From Gammaproteobacteria bacterium (GTDB taxonomy: Bacteria; Pseudomonadota; Gammaproteobacteria; UBA4575), in the NCBI GenBank assembly GCA_033344735.1, contig JAWPMW010000001.1, positions 847,869-911,868 on the forward strand: a DNA stretch of 64,000 nucleotides. Direction: 5' to 3'. Each line of letters opens with the position of its first letter. The stretch's first letter is position 1. Below the pieces are notes generated by a model. It searched no databases, was not told the origin of the DNA, and saw nothing but the letters and a program-made list of their open reading frames with translations. Positions 9,176 to 18,269 of the stretch are shown here, piece by piece. A program made the translations under genes and the position numbers.

Positions 9176-10159
9176 ATGAAAAAACCAGTTACTGTAGCTA
9201 TTACAGGTGCCGGAGGGAACATAGGGTACGCGATAGCATTTCGCATAGCAGCAGGCAATCTATTTGGCCCAGACCAACCTGTTAACTTACACTTAATTGA
9301 AATAGAACCAGTGTTACCTGCATTGACCGGTGTAGTAATGGAACTAAATGATTGTGCGTTTCCTACATTAAATAAAATAGTCGCCACTGCAGATTTCTCA
9401 ACCGGTTTTGGTGATGCTGATTACATTTTCCTAATTGGCTCTAGACCAAGAGGCAAAGGTATGGAAAGACAAGATTTATTAAGTGCAAATGGCGCAATAT
9501 TTAAACCGACCGGAAAAGCGATTAGTGAAAATGCAGCTAAAGATGTCCGCGTTTTAGTGGTCGGCAATCCTGCCAATACAAATGCGTTAATTGCGTTGCA
9601 TAATGCACCAAATTTACAGTCCAACCAAATTACCTCAATGATGCGTTTAGACCACAATCGGACTATTAGCATGCTATCTGAAAAAGTAGGCGTACATTCA
9701 TCTGTTGTAAACAATGTGACTGTATGGGGAAACCACTCCACTACTCAATTTCCTGATTTACAACATTGCACGATCAATGACAAAAAAGCTTATGATTTAA
9801 TAGACATGAATTGGTATAAAAATGAATTTATTGAACGCGTACAAAAACGTGGTGCAGAAATTATTGAAGCCCGTGGTGCATCATCAGCAGCATCAGCAGC
9901 ATCAGCAGCGATTGATCATATGCGTGATTGGGTATTAGGCTCAGATGGTGATAGCTGGGTAAGCATGGGTACCTATTCAACAGGGAGTTATGATGTCACT
10001 AGCGAATTAATGTATTCATTCCCTACACATTGCAATAATCGTGAATATCACACAATTACTAATTTAGATTTAGATGAATTTTCAAAAGAGATGATCGCGC
10101 TCTCTGAAAAAGAATTAATCAAAGAACGCGATATGATTAGGTGGTTACTTCGCGACTAA
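9176..10159 (+). CDS. mdh: Malate dehydrogenase
   Basis: This NAD-dependent malate dehydrogenase is of the 325-330-residue type. It has the Rossmann loop ITGAGGNIGYAIAFRIA at the N-terminus, substrate arginines in SRPRGKGMERQDLL, the catalytic Asp/His surroundings in MRLDHNRTISML and VWGNHS, and SMGTYSTGSYD near the C-terminus. I start it at the ATG at 9176 (MKKPVTVAITG), because the longer frame from 9128 adds 16 residues not found in the family. A threefold TCAGCAGCA repeat (9884-9910) encodes Ser-Ala-Ala units in a conserved Ala-rich helix. The enzyme links malate and oxaloacetate in the TCA cycle, matching the sdh operon nearby. Confidence 0.95.
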   Translation: MKKPVTVAITGAGGNIGYAIAFRIAAGNLFGPDQPVNLHLIEIEPVLPALTGVVMELNDCAFPTLNKIVATADFSTGFGDADYIFLIGSRPRGKGMERQDLLSANGAIFKPTGKAISENAAKDVRVLVVGNPANTNALIALHNAPNLQSNQITSMMRLDHNRTISMLSEKVGVHSSVVNNVTVWGNHSTTQFPDLQHCTINDKKAYDLIDMNWYKNEFIERVQKRGAEIIEARGASSAASAASAAIDHMRDWVLGSDGDSWVSMGTYSTGSYDVTSELMYSFPTHCNNREYHTITNLDLDEFSKEMIALSEKELIKERDMIRWLLRD

Positions 10160-10175
10160 TTTACAAATAAGAAAA

Positions 10176-11036
10176 TTATAAATTAACTCCCTTCCACTCA
10201 GTCACAAAGTCATTAATATATTTTGCGACCTCATCAGGTCGATCTTCTTGTACCCAATGGCCTGCTCGCTCAATGTATTGCACTCGAGTTGGACCTGATA
10301 TTCTTTCTTTTAATTTTTCTGCTGCTGTTGCTGACATGAAATTATCATTCACGCCCCACATAACCATAGTAGGACAAGTAATTTTACTATGATCAACATC
10401 AGTATCTGAATTTTGCGGATCTGCTGAAATACGAATTAATGACTTAAAGCCTGTCATTCCTGGCCCTCTTCCCCAGAACTGCAAATAATTTTGTTTGCAA
10501 TTTTTATCTGTGAATGGCGATCCATCATAACTACCCATACGCATCAATGCTGGAAATCCTGCAACTGCCTGCGCCATTGCCATTTGTAATACCTCGTCAG
10601 GCGCACCATCTAAGCCAGCTAGCGCTTCAACTTCACACACTGGCCATTGATCAAAACAAACTGGATTAATTAATACTAGTCGAGAAATATAATCACAATA
10701 TTTAGTCGCAAAAACCTGAGCAACACCACCACCATGATCGTGAGCAACAAGTATGACTTTTCCTTTTAGCCCCAAGCCTTCAATCACTCCTTTAATTGCC
10801 TCAGCTTGATTCATAAAGGAATGCTTGAACTCGTTTAATGGCATATCTGATTGGCCGTAACCAACCATATCCATTGCTAACGTGCGATATTTATCTTTTA
10901 GATTTTCTTGCACATGTCGCCATAGGCGTGCGTTAGTAGGTATACCATGCACCATTAATAATGTTTCATCCCCACTTCCACACTCTTCTATGTTTATATT
11001 TAATTTAAGGCCATCTACGCTGACTTCTTGTTTCAT
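10176..11036 (-). CDS. Alpha/beta hydrolase, Asp-nucleophile type
   Basis: The 286-residue protein has the alpha/beta-hydrolase plan: oxyanion segment LMVHGIPTNARLWR, nucleophile elbow VAHDHGGG (Asp, not Ser), acid in VMWGVNDNFMS, and catalytic His in ERAGHWVQEDRPDEVA. An Asp nucleophile is characteristic of haloalkane dehalogenases, epoxide hydrolases and haloacetate dehalogenases, so ester hydrolysis is less likely. Substrate cannot be told. It is 25 bp downstream of a TetR-type regulator in the same direction, which suggests that the regulator controls the pair. Confidence 0.8.
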   Translation of the reverse strand: MKQEVSVDGLKLNINIEECGSGDETLLMVHGIPTNARLWRHVQENLKDKYRTLAMDMVGYGQSDMPLNEFKHSFMNQAEAIKGVIEGLGLKGKVILVAHDHGGGVAQVFATKYCDYISRLVLINPVCFDQWPVCEVEALAGLDGAPDEVLQMAMAQAVAGFPALMRMGSYDGSPFTDKNCKQNYLQFWGRGPGMTGFKSLIRISADPQNSDTDVDHSKITCPTMVMWGVNDNFMSATAAEKLKERISGPTRVQYIERAGHWVQEDRPDEVAKYINDFVTEWKGVNL

Positions 11037-11061
11037 TTGAATTTCTCCTACTGTTTAGTGA

Positions 11062-11646
11062 TTATTTTTTTAATAAACTTTCTATTTGTAACACTATCCC
11101 ATTTACTGAAGATTTATCGACATTCATTCGACTCATAATGAACAATCCTTGCGCATTATTAAGAAGAAAATCAGCCGTAGTATCAATATCCAATTGAGTT
11201 GATATTTCATTAATTTTTTGTGAACGTGCCAATGCATTTCTGAATACGGACCTCATATGCTGAAGCGTAATATTAACTTGTGTTCTAACTTGGTTATCAT
11301 GCTGGGCTAATTCAGCAATCGAATTAGTTACCAAACAACCCTGTATATCAGAATTCTTTAAAGCATCTTTTGCTCGTGCATGAAAATACTTACAAATTCC
11401 ATCTTTTGGCGAAGAAGAATTTTCGATTAACGAAAAGTTTTTTACGATGATGTTTTTATGGTAGTGCTCAAGCACGCTTAGGAATAAATCACGTTTACTT
11501 TTAAACGTATCGTAGAGGCTCTGCCGACTAATACCCATCTCAGTCTCTAACCTTGGAATTGATGTTGCGCTATAACCCTTACGCCAAAATTCTCGCATCG
11601 CACAATCAAGCACCTGATTAAGTTCAAATTGTTTATTTCTACCCAT
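11062..11646 (-). CDS. TetR/AcrR-family transcriptional regulator
   Basis: The 194-residue protein has an N-terminal TetR helix-turn-helix (FWRKGYSATSIPRLETEMG then SRQSLYDTFKSKRDLF). The C-terminal region fits the YcdC/TetR-C ligand domain, with a CLVTNSIAEL segment. It most likely represses its own promoter and the adjacent hydrolase gene 25 bp downstream. The inducer is unknown. Confidence 0.88.
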   Translation of the reverse strand: MGRNKQFELNQVLDCAMREFWRKGYSATSIPRLETEMGISRQSLYDTFKSKRDLFLSVLEHYHKNIIVKNFSLIENSSSPKDGICKYFHARAKDALKNSDIQGCLVTNSIAELAQHDNQVRTQVNITLQHMRSVFRNALARSQKINEISTQLDIDTTADFLLNNAQGLFIMSRMNVDKSSVNGIVLQIESLLKK

Positions 11647-11746
11647 TTGATAATTAGTTTATCTAACTAAAACGATGCAATAAATACAGACAATATATTC
11701 TAAATATTACTGGAATGATCTGTCAAATAATAACTCTAGACAATAA

Positions 11747-11772
11747 AAAAAGCCCTTAAAAAAGGGCTTTTT
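11747..11772. terminator. Bidirectional intrinsic terminator
   Basis: An 11-bp perfect stem (11747-11757 with 11762-11772) closes an AAAA loop. It has A-runs on the left and T-runs on the right, so it gives a U-tail in both directions. It lies downstream of the IscR-like gene on the minus strand and upstream of the TetR gene. It is the natural end of the IscR-like transcript. Confidence 0.85.
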
Positions 11773-11829
11773 AAAATAAATTAAAATGATTACTATGCAG
11801 CTGAACGATCAGGATAATGATTCCCAGCA

Positions 11830-12276
11830 TCATCTCCTACAGATCCATCTTGTTCTGACCCCCGCTTCAAGAAATTCTGGGCGATTAGCAAATTCTGCCA
11901 AAGTAATACCATTTAGAAAATCGTAAATTTTCTCACTTAACTCTTCCCAGAGCACATGAGTGACATATTTCTTTTCTAAATTAGGCTCAGCTGATACTTG
12001 CTGGTTTGTATTTGGACGGTACTCATCTATAGACGAAATAATTTGAGCAACACTGATCTCACTCGGCACACGAGACAATTTATATCCGCCTCCTGGTCCA
12101 CGTACACCAATCACTAATCCACTCTTACGCAATTTAGCAAATAGCTGTTCTAAATAAGACAACGATATCCCTTGGCTTTGAGAAATTTCAGCCAATGTAA
12201 CGGGTCGCACCTTATCATTGAGCGCAAGATCCATCATTGCAGTAATAGCATGACGCGCTTTTGTTGATAACTTCAT
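11830..12276 (-). CDS. IscR-like Rrf2-family regulator lacking the Fe-S cysteines
   Basis: The N-terminal winged helix-turn-helix (MKLSTKARHAITAMMDLA ... GISLSYLEQLFAKLRKSGLV, then VRGPGGGYKLSR) and the segment THVLWEELSEKI closely match E. coli IscR. I start at the ATG at 12276 because AAGGTGG lies 5 nt upstream. The three [2Fe-2S] ligand cysteines of IscR (92, 98, 104 in E. coli) align with Gln, Pro and Tyr; only the His in VTHVLW remains. No iscSUA genes follow. The called frame ends abruptly in VRTRWICRR. A one-base shift at a run of five Gs (11859-11863) would give a smooth tail ending at TAG 11793-11795, just before the terminator. Confidence 0.82.
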   Translation of the reverse strand: MKLSTKARHAITAMMDLALNDKVRPVTLAEISQSQGISLSYLEQLFAKLRKSGLVIGVRGPGGGYKLSRVPSEISVAQIISSIDEYRPNTNQQVSAEPNLEKKYVTHVLWEELSEKIYDFLNGITLAEFANRPEFLEAGVRTRWICRR

Positions 12277-12386
12277 TTTGACCACCTTTCTACCTAGAAA
12301 TTTATTCCTACAACTATGTTATTAGTGTGTAATTTTCGTATCTGGTTTCATTAAATTTAGATATATTTTAATTTCGCTAAAATAGT

Positions 12387-12458
12387 ATCCATTTAGCGCC
12401 ATATAAATGATCCATTGAATAACCAATAAATGGTCTATATTACGGTACATTAATGGAT
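12387..12458. promoter_or_regulatory. ATCCATT/AATGGAT repeats in the promoter region of the IscR-like gene
   Basis: The stretch upstream of the IscR-like gene holds ATCCATT at 12387-12393 and 12410-12416, AAATGGTC at 12428-12435 and AATGGAT at 12452-12458. The copies are partly inverted. They could be operator half-sites for autoregulation. The spacing does not match the E. coli IscR type 2 site. Confidence 0.25.
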
Positions 12459-12470
12459 TAATTGTATAAT

Positions 12471-12938
12471 TTATATACAATTAATTCGACTCATTTCTGC
12501 GTCAAAGACATGGCCCTGTGCTATACAAAAGCTTAACCACTTATATAAGAACCGATTATCTTTCCATTTATTACTTAAACGGCTAGGTTTAGCCTGAGTG
12601 ACTAATGATTTCTTGGATTCACGGTGCAGCACTTCTGCCTGCATGGCGTCAAAATATACTTTTATCAGTAAGTTAGGTAATTCTTTAATCTGATTGGTTT
12701 TCTTATCAGTAAATCGGTAGGTGAGATTTAATGTGATGGTGTACTTAGTCCGTTCTACTACTTGTAAATGCAAATCTAGAGCATTGTTTACTCGCGAGTA
12801 ACTATATTCATTCAATGCATTAAAATTACCACATAACCTTCTGAGTTTTATGTAATTATTTTCATAGACTTCCATCAAACCGGCAAATGTATTTGGGTCC
12901 GGGTGAGGAATTCTCGCGAAATTATTCGAGCATCGCAT
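12471..12938 (-). CDS. DUF1249-family protein (YqiB-like)
   Basis: The 155-residue protein matches the DUF1249 pattern. It has an N-terminal 'GLMEVYENNYIKLRRL' segment, a central beta region (VVERTKYTITLNLTYRF), LPNLLIKVYFDAMQAEVLH, and a C-terminal 'NRFLYKWLSFCIAQGH' signature. Function is unknown in general. It follows ygfX by 35 bp and is the last gene of the leftward sdh-sdhE-ygfX run. No membrane segment or signal peptide is visible. Confidence 0.75.
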   Translation of the reverse strand: MRCSNNFARIPHPDPNTFAGLMEVYENNYIKLRRLCGNFNALNEYSYSRVNNALDLHLQVVERTKYTITLNLTYRFTDKKTNQIKELPNLLIKVYFDAMQAEVLHRESKKSLVTQAKPSRLSNKWKDNRFLYKWLSFCIAQGHVFDAEMSRINCI

Positions 12939-12973
12939 AGTTGATTTTCATTGTTCTTTAAGTGAATAACTAA

Positions 12974-13387
12974 TTAGTTAAATATTCCTGGACAAATTAT
13001 ACATCGGCGTAATTGAAAATATCTTTCAGTAGGCATCGAATCTACTCCAATTATCACACTTGTGCTGGCACCATCCGATGCACGCAGAATTAGCCAAACA
13101 AATGAGTTATTGAGAGAGATATACGTTACTGAATTATAGCGTCGCCATTGATGCTTATCCGATGAAATACTCCAGCATTGAACTTTGGGTTCATATTTTA
13201 GGAAATAATGGCTGCGAGCCCAGGTGAAAATCTGCCATACCATTGATGCAAAGATAGCTATCACTAAACTTAGACAAATGAAAGCCGGCATTTCAAAGCT
13301 AAGCGCACAAAATATTGTAAATGCATGGACTATAAAAATGTATGCAGCCACATAACGTGAGGGTTTAATTTCAAAAGATTGAATCAA
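12974..13387 (-). CDS. YgfX/CptA-like membrane protein
   Basis: The 137-residue protein has two hydrophobic helices near the N-terminus (about residues 13-29 and 33-53). A soluble beta-rich part follows (WRRYNSVTYISLNNSFVWLILRASDG). Its place directly after sdhE, with a 4-bp overlap, is the known ygfX/cptA position. In E. coli YgfX has been described as the toxin of a toxin/SdhE pair that affects FtsZ and MreB, though its role is debated. Identification rests on topology and gene order more than on strong motifs. Confidence 0.65.
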   Translation of the reverse strand: MIQSFEIKPSRYVAAYIFIVHAFTIFCALSFEMPAFICLSLVIAIFASMVWQIFTWARSHYFLKYEPKVQCWSISSDKHQWRRYNSVTYISLNNSFVWLILRASDGASTSVIIGVDSMPTERYFQLRRCIICPGIFN

Positions 13388-13626
13388 ATTGAATGAATTT
13401 TACCCACGATAGCAGTGATATGAGGATCGTTTACTTGTTTATCCCGAGTGAGTATCTCATGTAACTCAGGGTCTTGTAGCGTCAGTAGTTGCGCGAACGC
13501 ACTTTGTTCGTGTTGTGAAGCACTTGAATAGAAATGCTCAAGATAACGTGTTGTCAACGTATCGAGCTCTTTTGTTCCACGTCTACAACGCCAGCGTAGT
13601 TTAGATAGGTCAGGAGCGCCTGACAT
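13384..13626 (-). CDS. sdhE: Succinate dehydrogenase flavinylation factor SdhE
   Basis: This 80-residue helical protein carries the RRGTKELD motif (RGxxE) that contacts SdhA and promotes covalent FAD attachment. It also has the family pattern 'LRWRCRRG ... FYSSASQHEQSAFAQLLTLQDPEL'. The gene begins 4 bp after sdhB and overlaps ygfX by 4 bp, so subunits and assembly factor are made from one transcript. Confidence 0.92.
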   Translation of the reverse strand: MSGAPDLSKLRWRCRRGTKELDTLTTRYLEHFYSSASQHEQSAFAQLLTLQDPELHEILTRDKQVNDPHITAIVGKIHSI

Positions 13627-13630
13627 AAGA

Positions 13631-14413
13631 CTAGTTACGTCGCTTGACGATCAATTTCTTAATTTCTGCAATCGCTTTAGCCGGATTTAAATTTTTAGGA
13701 CATGCATTGGTGCAATTCATGATGGTATGACAACGATATAGCTTGAACGGATCTTCCAGTTCATCTAATCGCTCTCCAGTTGATTCATCACGACTGTCCG
13801 CAATCCAACGATAAGCAGCTAATAATGCAGCAGGACCTAAATAGCGATCACTATTCCACCAGTAACTAGGACAACTAGTTGAACAGCATGCACATAAAAT
13901 ACATTCTTCTAACCCTTCTAGCTTTTCACGATCTTCTTTAGACTGAAGACGCTCACGGTCAGGCGGAGGTGGAGTGTCAGTCTGCATCCACGGCTGAATA
14001 GAAGCATACTGGGCATAAAAATTAGTCAAGTCTGGGACTAAATCTTTCACCACATCCATATGTGGCAAAGGGTATACATTTACATCACCTTTAATTTCAT
14101 CAATGGCTTTAATGCATGCTAGTGTATTCATACCATCAATATTCATTGAACATGAACCACAGATACCTTCACGACAAGAACGTCTGAAAGTTAGTGTTGG
14201 GTCAATTTCATTTTTAATTTTAATCAGTGCATCTAGCACCATTGGACCGCAGGTATCTAAATCAATGTCATAGATGTCTACTCGCGGGTTTTGACCGTCG
14301 TCAGGGTTATAACGATAAACTTTAAATCGCTTTGTATTATTGGCCGCAGCTGGTGCCTCAAAAATTTTGCCTTTTTTAACTACCGAGTTTGCTGGAAGTG
14401 TAAATTCAGCCAT
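13631..14413 (-). CDS. sdhB: Succinate dehydrogenase iron-sulfur subunit
   Basis: The 260-residue subunit carries electrons from FAD to quinone through three Fe-S clusters. The ligands are visible: [22 protein letters not shown] for [2Fe-2S], and [16 protein letters not shown] with [17 protein letters not shown] for [4Fe-4S] and [3Fe-4S]. It follows sdhA by 31 bp and is followed by sdhE after 4 bp. The N-terminus is somewhat longer than in E. coli (about 25 residues), as in several other gammaproteobacteria. Confidence 0.96.
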   Translation of the reverse strand: MAEFTLPANSVVKKGKIFEAPAAANNTKRFKVYRYNPDDGQNPRVDIYDIDLDTCGPMVLDALIKIKNEIDPTLTFRRSCREGICGSCSMNIDGMNTLACIKAIDEIKGDVNVYPLPHMDVVKDLVPDLTNFYAQYASIQPWMQTDTPPPPDRERLQSKEDREKLEGLEECILCACCSTSCPSYWWNSDRYLGPAALLAAYRWIADSRDESTGERLDELEDPFKLYRCHTIMNCTNACPKNLNPAKAIAEIKKLIVKRRN

Positions 14414-14444
14414 GAAATAACTCCTCTAATCCTTTTGATCTACT

Positions 14445-16235
14445 TTAGTACACACGCGCTTTAGGCGGGAACACATCAACTTCATCTGTCAATGTTGTTA
14501 AATGCACCGGACGATAATCAATAACTACTTCGCCTTTGTCAGACACTGTCGCCAGGGTATGCTTCATCCATGATTCATCATCACGATCTTTATAATCATC
14601 GCGTGCATGCGCACCACGACTTTCTGGTCGGTTCAATGCTGATGCCACAGTTGCAATAGCCTGCGGGAACAGATTAGATAACTCTAGAGTTTCAATTAAG
14701 TCTGTGTTCCAAATCATTGATTTATCTGTAACTTTCACATCATCAAATTGCTTATATAAAGCATTAACTTTTTCTAAACCTGTTGATAGAGACTCACCAG
14801 TTCTAAATACTGCAGCATGGGATTGCATGGTCTTCTGCAAATTCAAACGCAGCTCTGCAGTGGATGTACTACCGTTTGAATGACGCAAAGAATCGAAACG
14901 ATCCATGATTTTTTCTGTTGCATGTTCCGGTAATGTTGGATGCGGTGTATCTGGCTTCACAAGCTCAGCCGCTCTAATCGCTGCAGCACGCCCAAATACA
15001 ATCAAATCAAGAAGAGAGTTTGACCCAAGTCTGTTTGCACCGTGCACAGATACACATGCAGCTTCACCAATTGCCATCAGTCCTGGCATAACAGTATCAG
15101 GCTCACCATTAACCAAATTAACTACCTGGCCGTAGTGATTGGTCGGAATACCACCCATATTGTAGTGAACTGTCGGTAGCACAGGAATTGGGTTTTTGGT
15201 CACATCAACACCGGCAAATATTCTCGCACTTTCAGCAATTCCGGGTAGCTTTTCATTAATAACATCAGCACCGAGATGTTCTAAATGCAGATGTATATGG
15301 TCTGCCTCTTCACCGATACCTCGCCCTTCATTTATCTCCATTGTCATTGAACGACTAACAACATCTCTAGATGCGAGATCTTTGGCATTAGGTGCATATC
15401 GTTCCATAAATCGTTCACCTTTAGAGTTAGTTAAATAACCACCCTCTCCTCGTGCGCCTTCAGTAATTAAACAGCCCGAACCATAAATACCAGTTGGATG
15501 AAATTGCACAAATTCCATGTCCTGCAAAGGCATTCCTGCCCTTAAAATCATAGCGTTACCATCCCCTGTACATGTATGCGCTGAAGTACATGAGAAGTAA
15601 GTACGGCCATATCCACCCGTTGCTAACAGCACCTGATGTGCGCGAAAACGGTGTAATTCACCAGTCGCCAAGTCAATTGCAATAACACCGCGACAAGTTC
15701 CGTTATCATCCATCAAAAGATCAATAGCGAAATATTCAATATAAAACTCAGCATTATGCTTAAGTGATTGCTGATACAGCGTATGCAATATTGCATGACC
15801 TGTTCGATCCGCAGCTGCGCATGTGCGTTGTGCTATACCCTCTCCATATCGCGTGGTCATTCCACCGAAAGGACGCTGATAAATTTTTCCTTCGTCAGTT
15901 CTTGAAAATGGCACTCCATAGTGCTCTAACTCAACAATTGCTGGGACAGCTTCACGACACATATACTCAATGGCGTCTTGGTCACCTAGCCAATCAGACC
16001 CCTTGACTGTGTCATACATATGCCAGCGCCAATCATCTTCACCCATGTTTCCTAAAGATGCACTCATGCCTCCTTGTGCTGCCACAGTATGACTACGTGT
16101 TGGGAATACTTTAGTGATACATGCTGTAGATAATCCACTCACCGCCATACCAAACGTTGCACGTAAGCCAGCACCCCCTGCACCCACAACAAGTACGTCG
16201 TAAGAGTGATCTATAAACTTATAACTTTCGCCCAT
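14445..16235 (-). CDS. sdhA: Succinate dehydrogenase flavoprotein subunit
   Basis: SdhA oxidises succinate to fumarate. It shows the FAD-binding [12 protein letters not shown], the flavinylated His in [16 protein letters not shown], the active-site blocks [13 protein letters not shown] and [15 protein letters not shown], and [14 protein letters not shown] start at the ATG at 16235 ([20 protein letters not shown]). The frame extends upstream to 16298, but that extension lies inside sdhD and resembles no SdhA. About 596 residues, normal length. Its order in sdhCDAB is standard. Confidence 0.96.
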   Translation of the reverse strand: MGESYKFIDHSYDVLVVGAGGAGLRATFGMAVSGLSTACITKVFPTRSHTVAAQGGMSASLGNMGEDDWRWHMYDTVKGSDWLGDQDAIEYMCREAVPAIVELEHYGVPFSRTDEGKIYQRPFGGMTTRYGEGIAQRTCAAADRTGHAILHTLYQQSLKHNAEFYIEYFAIDLLMDDNGTCRGVIAIDLATGELHRFRAHQVLLATGGYGRTYFSCTSAHTCTGDGNAMILRAGMPLQDMEFVQFHPTGIYGSGCLITEGARGEGGYLTNSKGERFMERYAPNAKDLASRDVVSRSMTMEINEGRGIGEEADHIHLHLEHLGADVINEKLPGIAESARIFAGVDVTKNPIPVLPTVHYNMGGIPTNHYGQVVNLVNGEPDTVMPGLMAIGEAACVSVHGANRLGSNSLLDLIVFGRAAAIRAAELVKPDTPHPTLPEHATEKIMDRFDSLRHSNGSTSTAELRLNLQKTMQSHAAVFRTGESLSTGLEKVNALYKQFDDVKVTDKSMIWNTDLIETLELSNLFPQAIATVASALNRPESRGAHARDDYKDRDDESWMKHTLATVSDKGEVVIDYRPVHLTTLTDEVDVFPPKARVY

Positions 16236-16239
16236 ATTA

Positions 16240-16611
16240 TTACAAAGATACTTTAATAATTGAAAATAAGCCCATGAATGTACAAACAATACATGCAAAA
16301 TTCAGAGCGATTAATGAAGCTACTTTTCTCCAACCACCAACATAATCTTCGATGATGACCTGAACCCCTAACTGCACGTGATAAAACATAGTCACGACCA
16401 GTAACGCTAATGCCACAGCCACCAATGGCGACTGCATCCATGCAATAACTGCGCTATAAGTAAACTCACTGAAACTGGCGATGGTAAAAGCTAACCAGAT
16501 AGTTAACGGCACTAAAGCAATAGAAGTTAAGCGTTGTGCCCACCAATGATGTGCGCCTTCTTTTGCTGATCCCAGACCCTTAGCATTTGACAATGGTGTT
16601 CTTAAACTCAT
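16240..16611 (-). CDS. sdhD: Succinate dehydrogenase membrane anchor SdhD
   Basis: This 123-residue anchor has three transmembrane helices. The heme-ligand region reads [16 protein letters not shown], and the N-terminal [19 protein letters not shown] is typical of proteobacterial SdhD. It sits between sdhC (7 bp away) and sdhA (4 bp away). With SdhC it binds heme b and the quinone. Confidence 0.93.
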   Translation of the reverse strand: MSLRTPLSNAKGLGSAKEGAHHWWAQRLTSIALVPLTIWLAFTIASFSEFTYSAVIAWMQSPLVAVALALLVVTMFYHVQLGVQVIIEDYVGGWRKVASLIALNFACIVCTFMGLFSIIKVSL

Positions 16612-16618
16612 TTTTATA

Positions 16619-16999
16619 CTAACTCCACGCTAGCGCCCAAGTCGCAGCAGTTGCTATAAATGCAAATGCGATCACAAACAAACCTGACCGATTAGCAGTA
16701 TCTTTTTCCAAAGCTACACCTGCATCCCAGATAAGATGGCGTACACCATTGGCTAAATGTAAAAATAGCGCAAATGACCATCCCACTAACAACAACAATC
16801 CAATAGGATGCGCGAGCCAGGATTGAACCGTTTGAAATTGACTAGATCCTGACGCAATAGCGGCTAATACAACCACCATCACAACCGCCCCTATGGCAAG
16901 AAAAACTCCACTCATACGATGGAGAATTGATAACGCCATCGTTAGCTGCCAACGATATATCCCTAAATGTGGCGACAATGGCCGTTGAGGTGTGCCCAT
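16619..16999 (-). CDS. sdhC: Succinate dehydrogenase cytochrome b556 subunit SdhC
   Basis: The 126-residue subunit has three helices and the family motifs RPLSPHLGIYRW, SILHRMSGVFLAIG (quinone-site Ser/Arg region) and HLANGVRHLIWDAG (heme His). It is the first gene of the sdhCDAB-sdhE-ygfX operon. Its promoter must lie in the roughly 260-bp divergent region shared with ygfZ. Confidence 0.94.
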   Translation of the reverse strand: MGTPQRPLSPHLGIYRWQLTMALSILHRMSGVFLAIGAVVMVVVLAAIASGSSQFQTVQSWLAHPIGLLLLVGWSFALFLHLANGVRHLIWDAGVALEKDTANRSGLFVIAFAFIATAATWALAWS

Positions 17000-17202
17000 G
17001 AAAAGTATCTCCTAACATCCTGTAATACTTAATAAGGAACGAAATATTAAAAATATAGTCGCACCCACTCGCTTCGATATTATGACTTTTTTCTATACTA
17101 ATGCATTGATTATATTCGAAATCATAGTTGGTGAAGCATAAATTGTATACCCGTGGAGGTATAACAAGAGGCAGAAAATTACATTACTTTGGCTTCAGAA
17201 GC

Positions 17203-17217
17203 TAGCTTGACAAGCTA
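17203..17217. promoter_or_regulatory. 15-bp palindrome between sdhC and ygfZ
   Basis: TAGCTTG-A-CAAGCTA is a perfect inverted repeat with 7-bp arms. It lies 43 bp before the GTG start of ygfZ and about 200 bp before sdhC in the divergent promoter region. It could be an operator for either operon. The binding protein is unknown. Confidence 0.3.
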
Positions 17218-17260
17218 ATTATGCAATCAAATACGCACTATATTTGTACAGGGAACCCAA

Positions 17261-18268
17261 GTGACAGCAAGCATTCTAGACAACGCCTACACACCGGATC
17301 ATTTTTCAACCGATTTAGACAAACCTGCGCTGATTAGGCTAAACCACCTCGTTTGTTACAAAGTCACAGGTGAAGATGCGACCTTATTTTTACAAGGCCA
17401 ATTTTCCAATGATATTAATTCTGTCTCAACTTCAGCAGGACAAATTAGTAGTTATTGCACACCCAAGGGCCGCATGTTGGCAACCTTATATATCTTCAAA
17501 CAAGACGATAGTTATATTCTAGTGACATCCAAAGACATTGCTGAACAAGTCATGAAGCGATTACAAATGTACGTAATGCGTTCTAAAGTCGTTATAGGAC
17601 CAATGGACGAAGCGATACTGGCGGGTGTTTGCGGTGACAAGGAAAATAAAATTCTTGATGAATTAAACATCACCGCACCAGACAATCACTATCAAACAAG
17701 CATTAATGACACTACTCTGTGTATCAATATTCCTGGAGTGAGCACACGCTATATTATTATTGGTGATCAATCATTATATACAAAGCTAGAATGCTTAAAT
17801 AGTGACGATATAAATATATTCAGCGAAACTTACTGGCAATGGCTAGATATATTGGCAGGCCTGCCAAATATTACTAGCAATGTGCAAGAAGCCTTTGTTC
17901 CGCAGATGGCAAATATGGAACTCATAGAAGGCGTCAGTTTCAGTAAAGGCTGTTATCCTGGACAAGAAGTGGTTGCCAGAATGCATTATCTTGGTAAGGC
18001 AAATAGACGCATGTTCAGGGTTGAGGTAGAAAATAATGAGCCAGTCAATATTGGTGACGATATTTTTACTCATGGATCCGATCAGCCAATAGGTAAATTT
18101 ATATCCGTCATCAATGAGGCCAACAATAAATATGCCGGTCTTGTGATACTAAGACTTGAAGCCGCTAAAATGAATCAACTTGCTATTGGTTCCTCATCAG
18201 GCAATAGTGTGAACATAAAACCATTACCCTACGACGTGCCCACCGAACCAAAAGAGAAAGAAAAATAA
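17261..18268 (+). CDS. ygfZ: Folate-binding YgfZ/CAF17-family protein
   Basis: The 335-residue protein contains the aminomethyltransferase-like YgfZ fold. It has LFLQGQFSNDIN near the N-terminus, YCTPKGRMLATLYIF, and the hallmark KGCYPGQEVVARMHYLGKANRR with the conserved Cys. YgfZ uses tetrahydrofolate to help maintain certain Fe-S enzymes, including MiaB, in E. coli. The start is a GTG at 17261. It is divergent from sdhC and is followed 1 bp later by a small membrane-protein gene. Confidence 0.9.
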   Translation: MTASILDNAYTPDHFSTDLDKPALIRLNHLVCYKVTGEDATLFLQGQFSNDINSVSTSAGQISSYCTPKGRMLATLYIFKQDDSYILVTSKDIAEQVMKRLQMYVMRSKVVIGPMDEAILAGVCGDKENKILDELNITAPDNHYQTSINDTTLCINIPGVSTRYIIIGDQSLYTKLECLNSDDINIFSETYWQWLDILAGLPNITSNVQEAFVPQMANMELIEGVSFSKGCYPGQEVVARMHYLGKANRRMFRVEVENNEPVNIGDDIFTHGSDQPIGKFISVINEANNKYAGLVILRLEAAKMNQLAIGSSSGNSVNIKPLPYDVPTEPKEKEK

Positions 18269-18269
18269 T

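Noticed and set aside
16236..16298. 21-residue N-terminal extension of SdhA
   Set aside because: It lies inside sdhD, has no family match, and the ATG at 16235 gives a normal SdhA.
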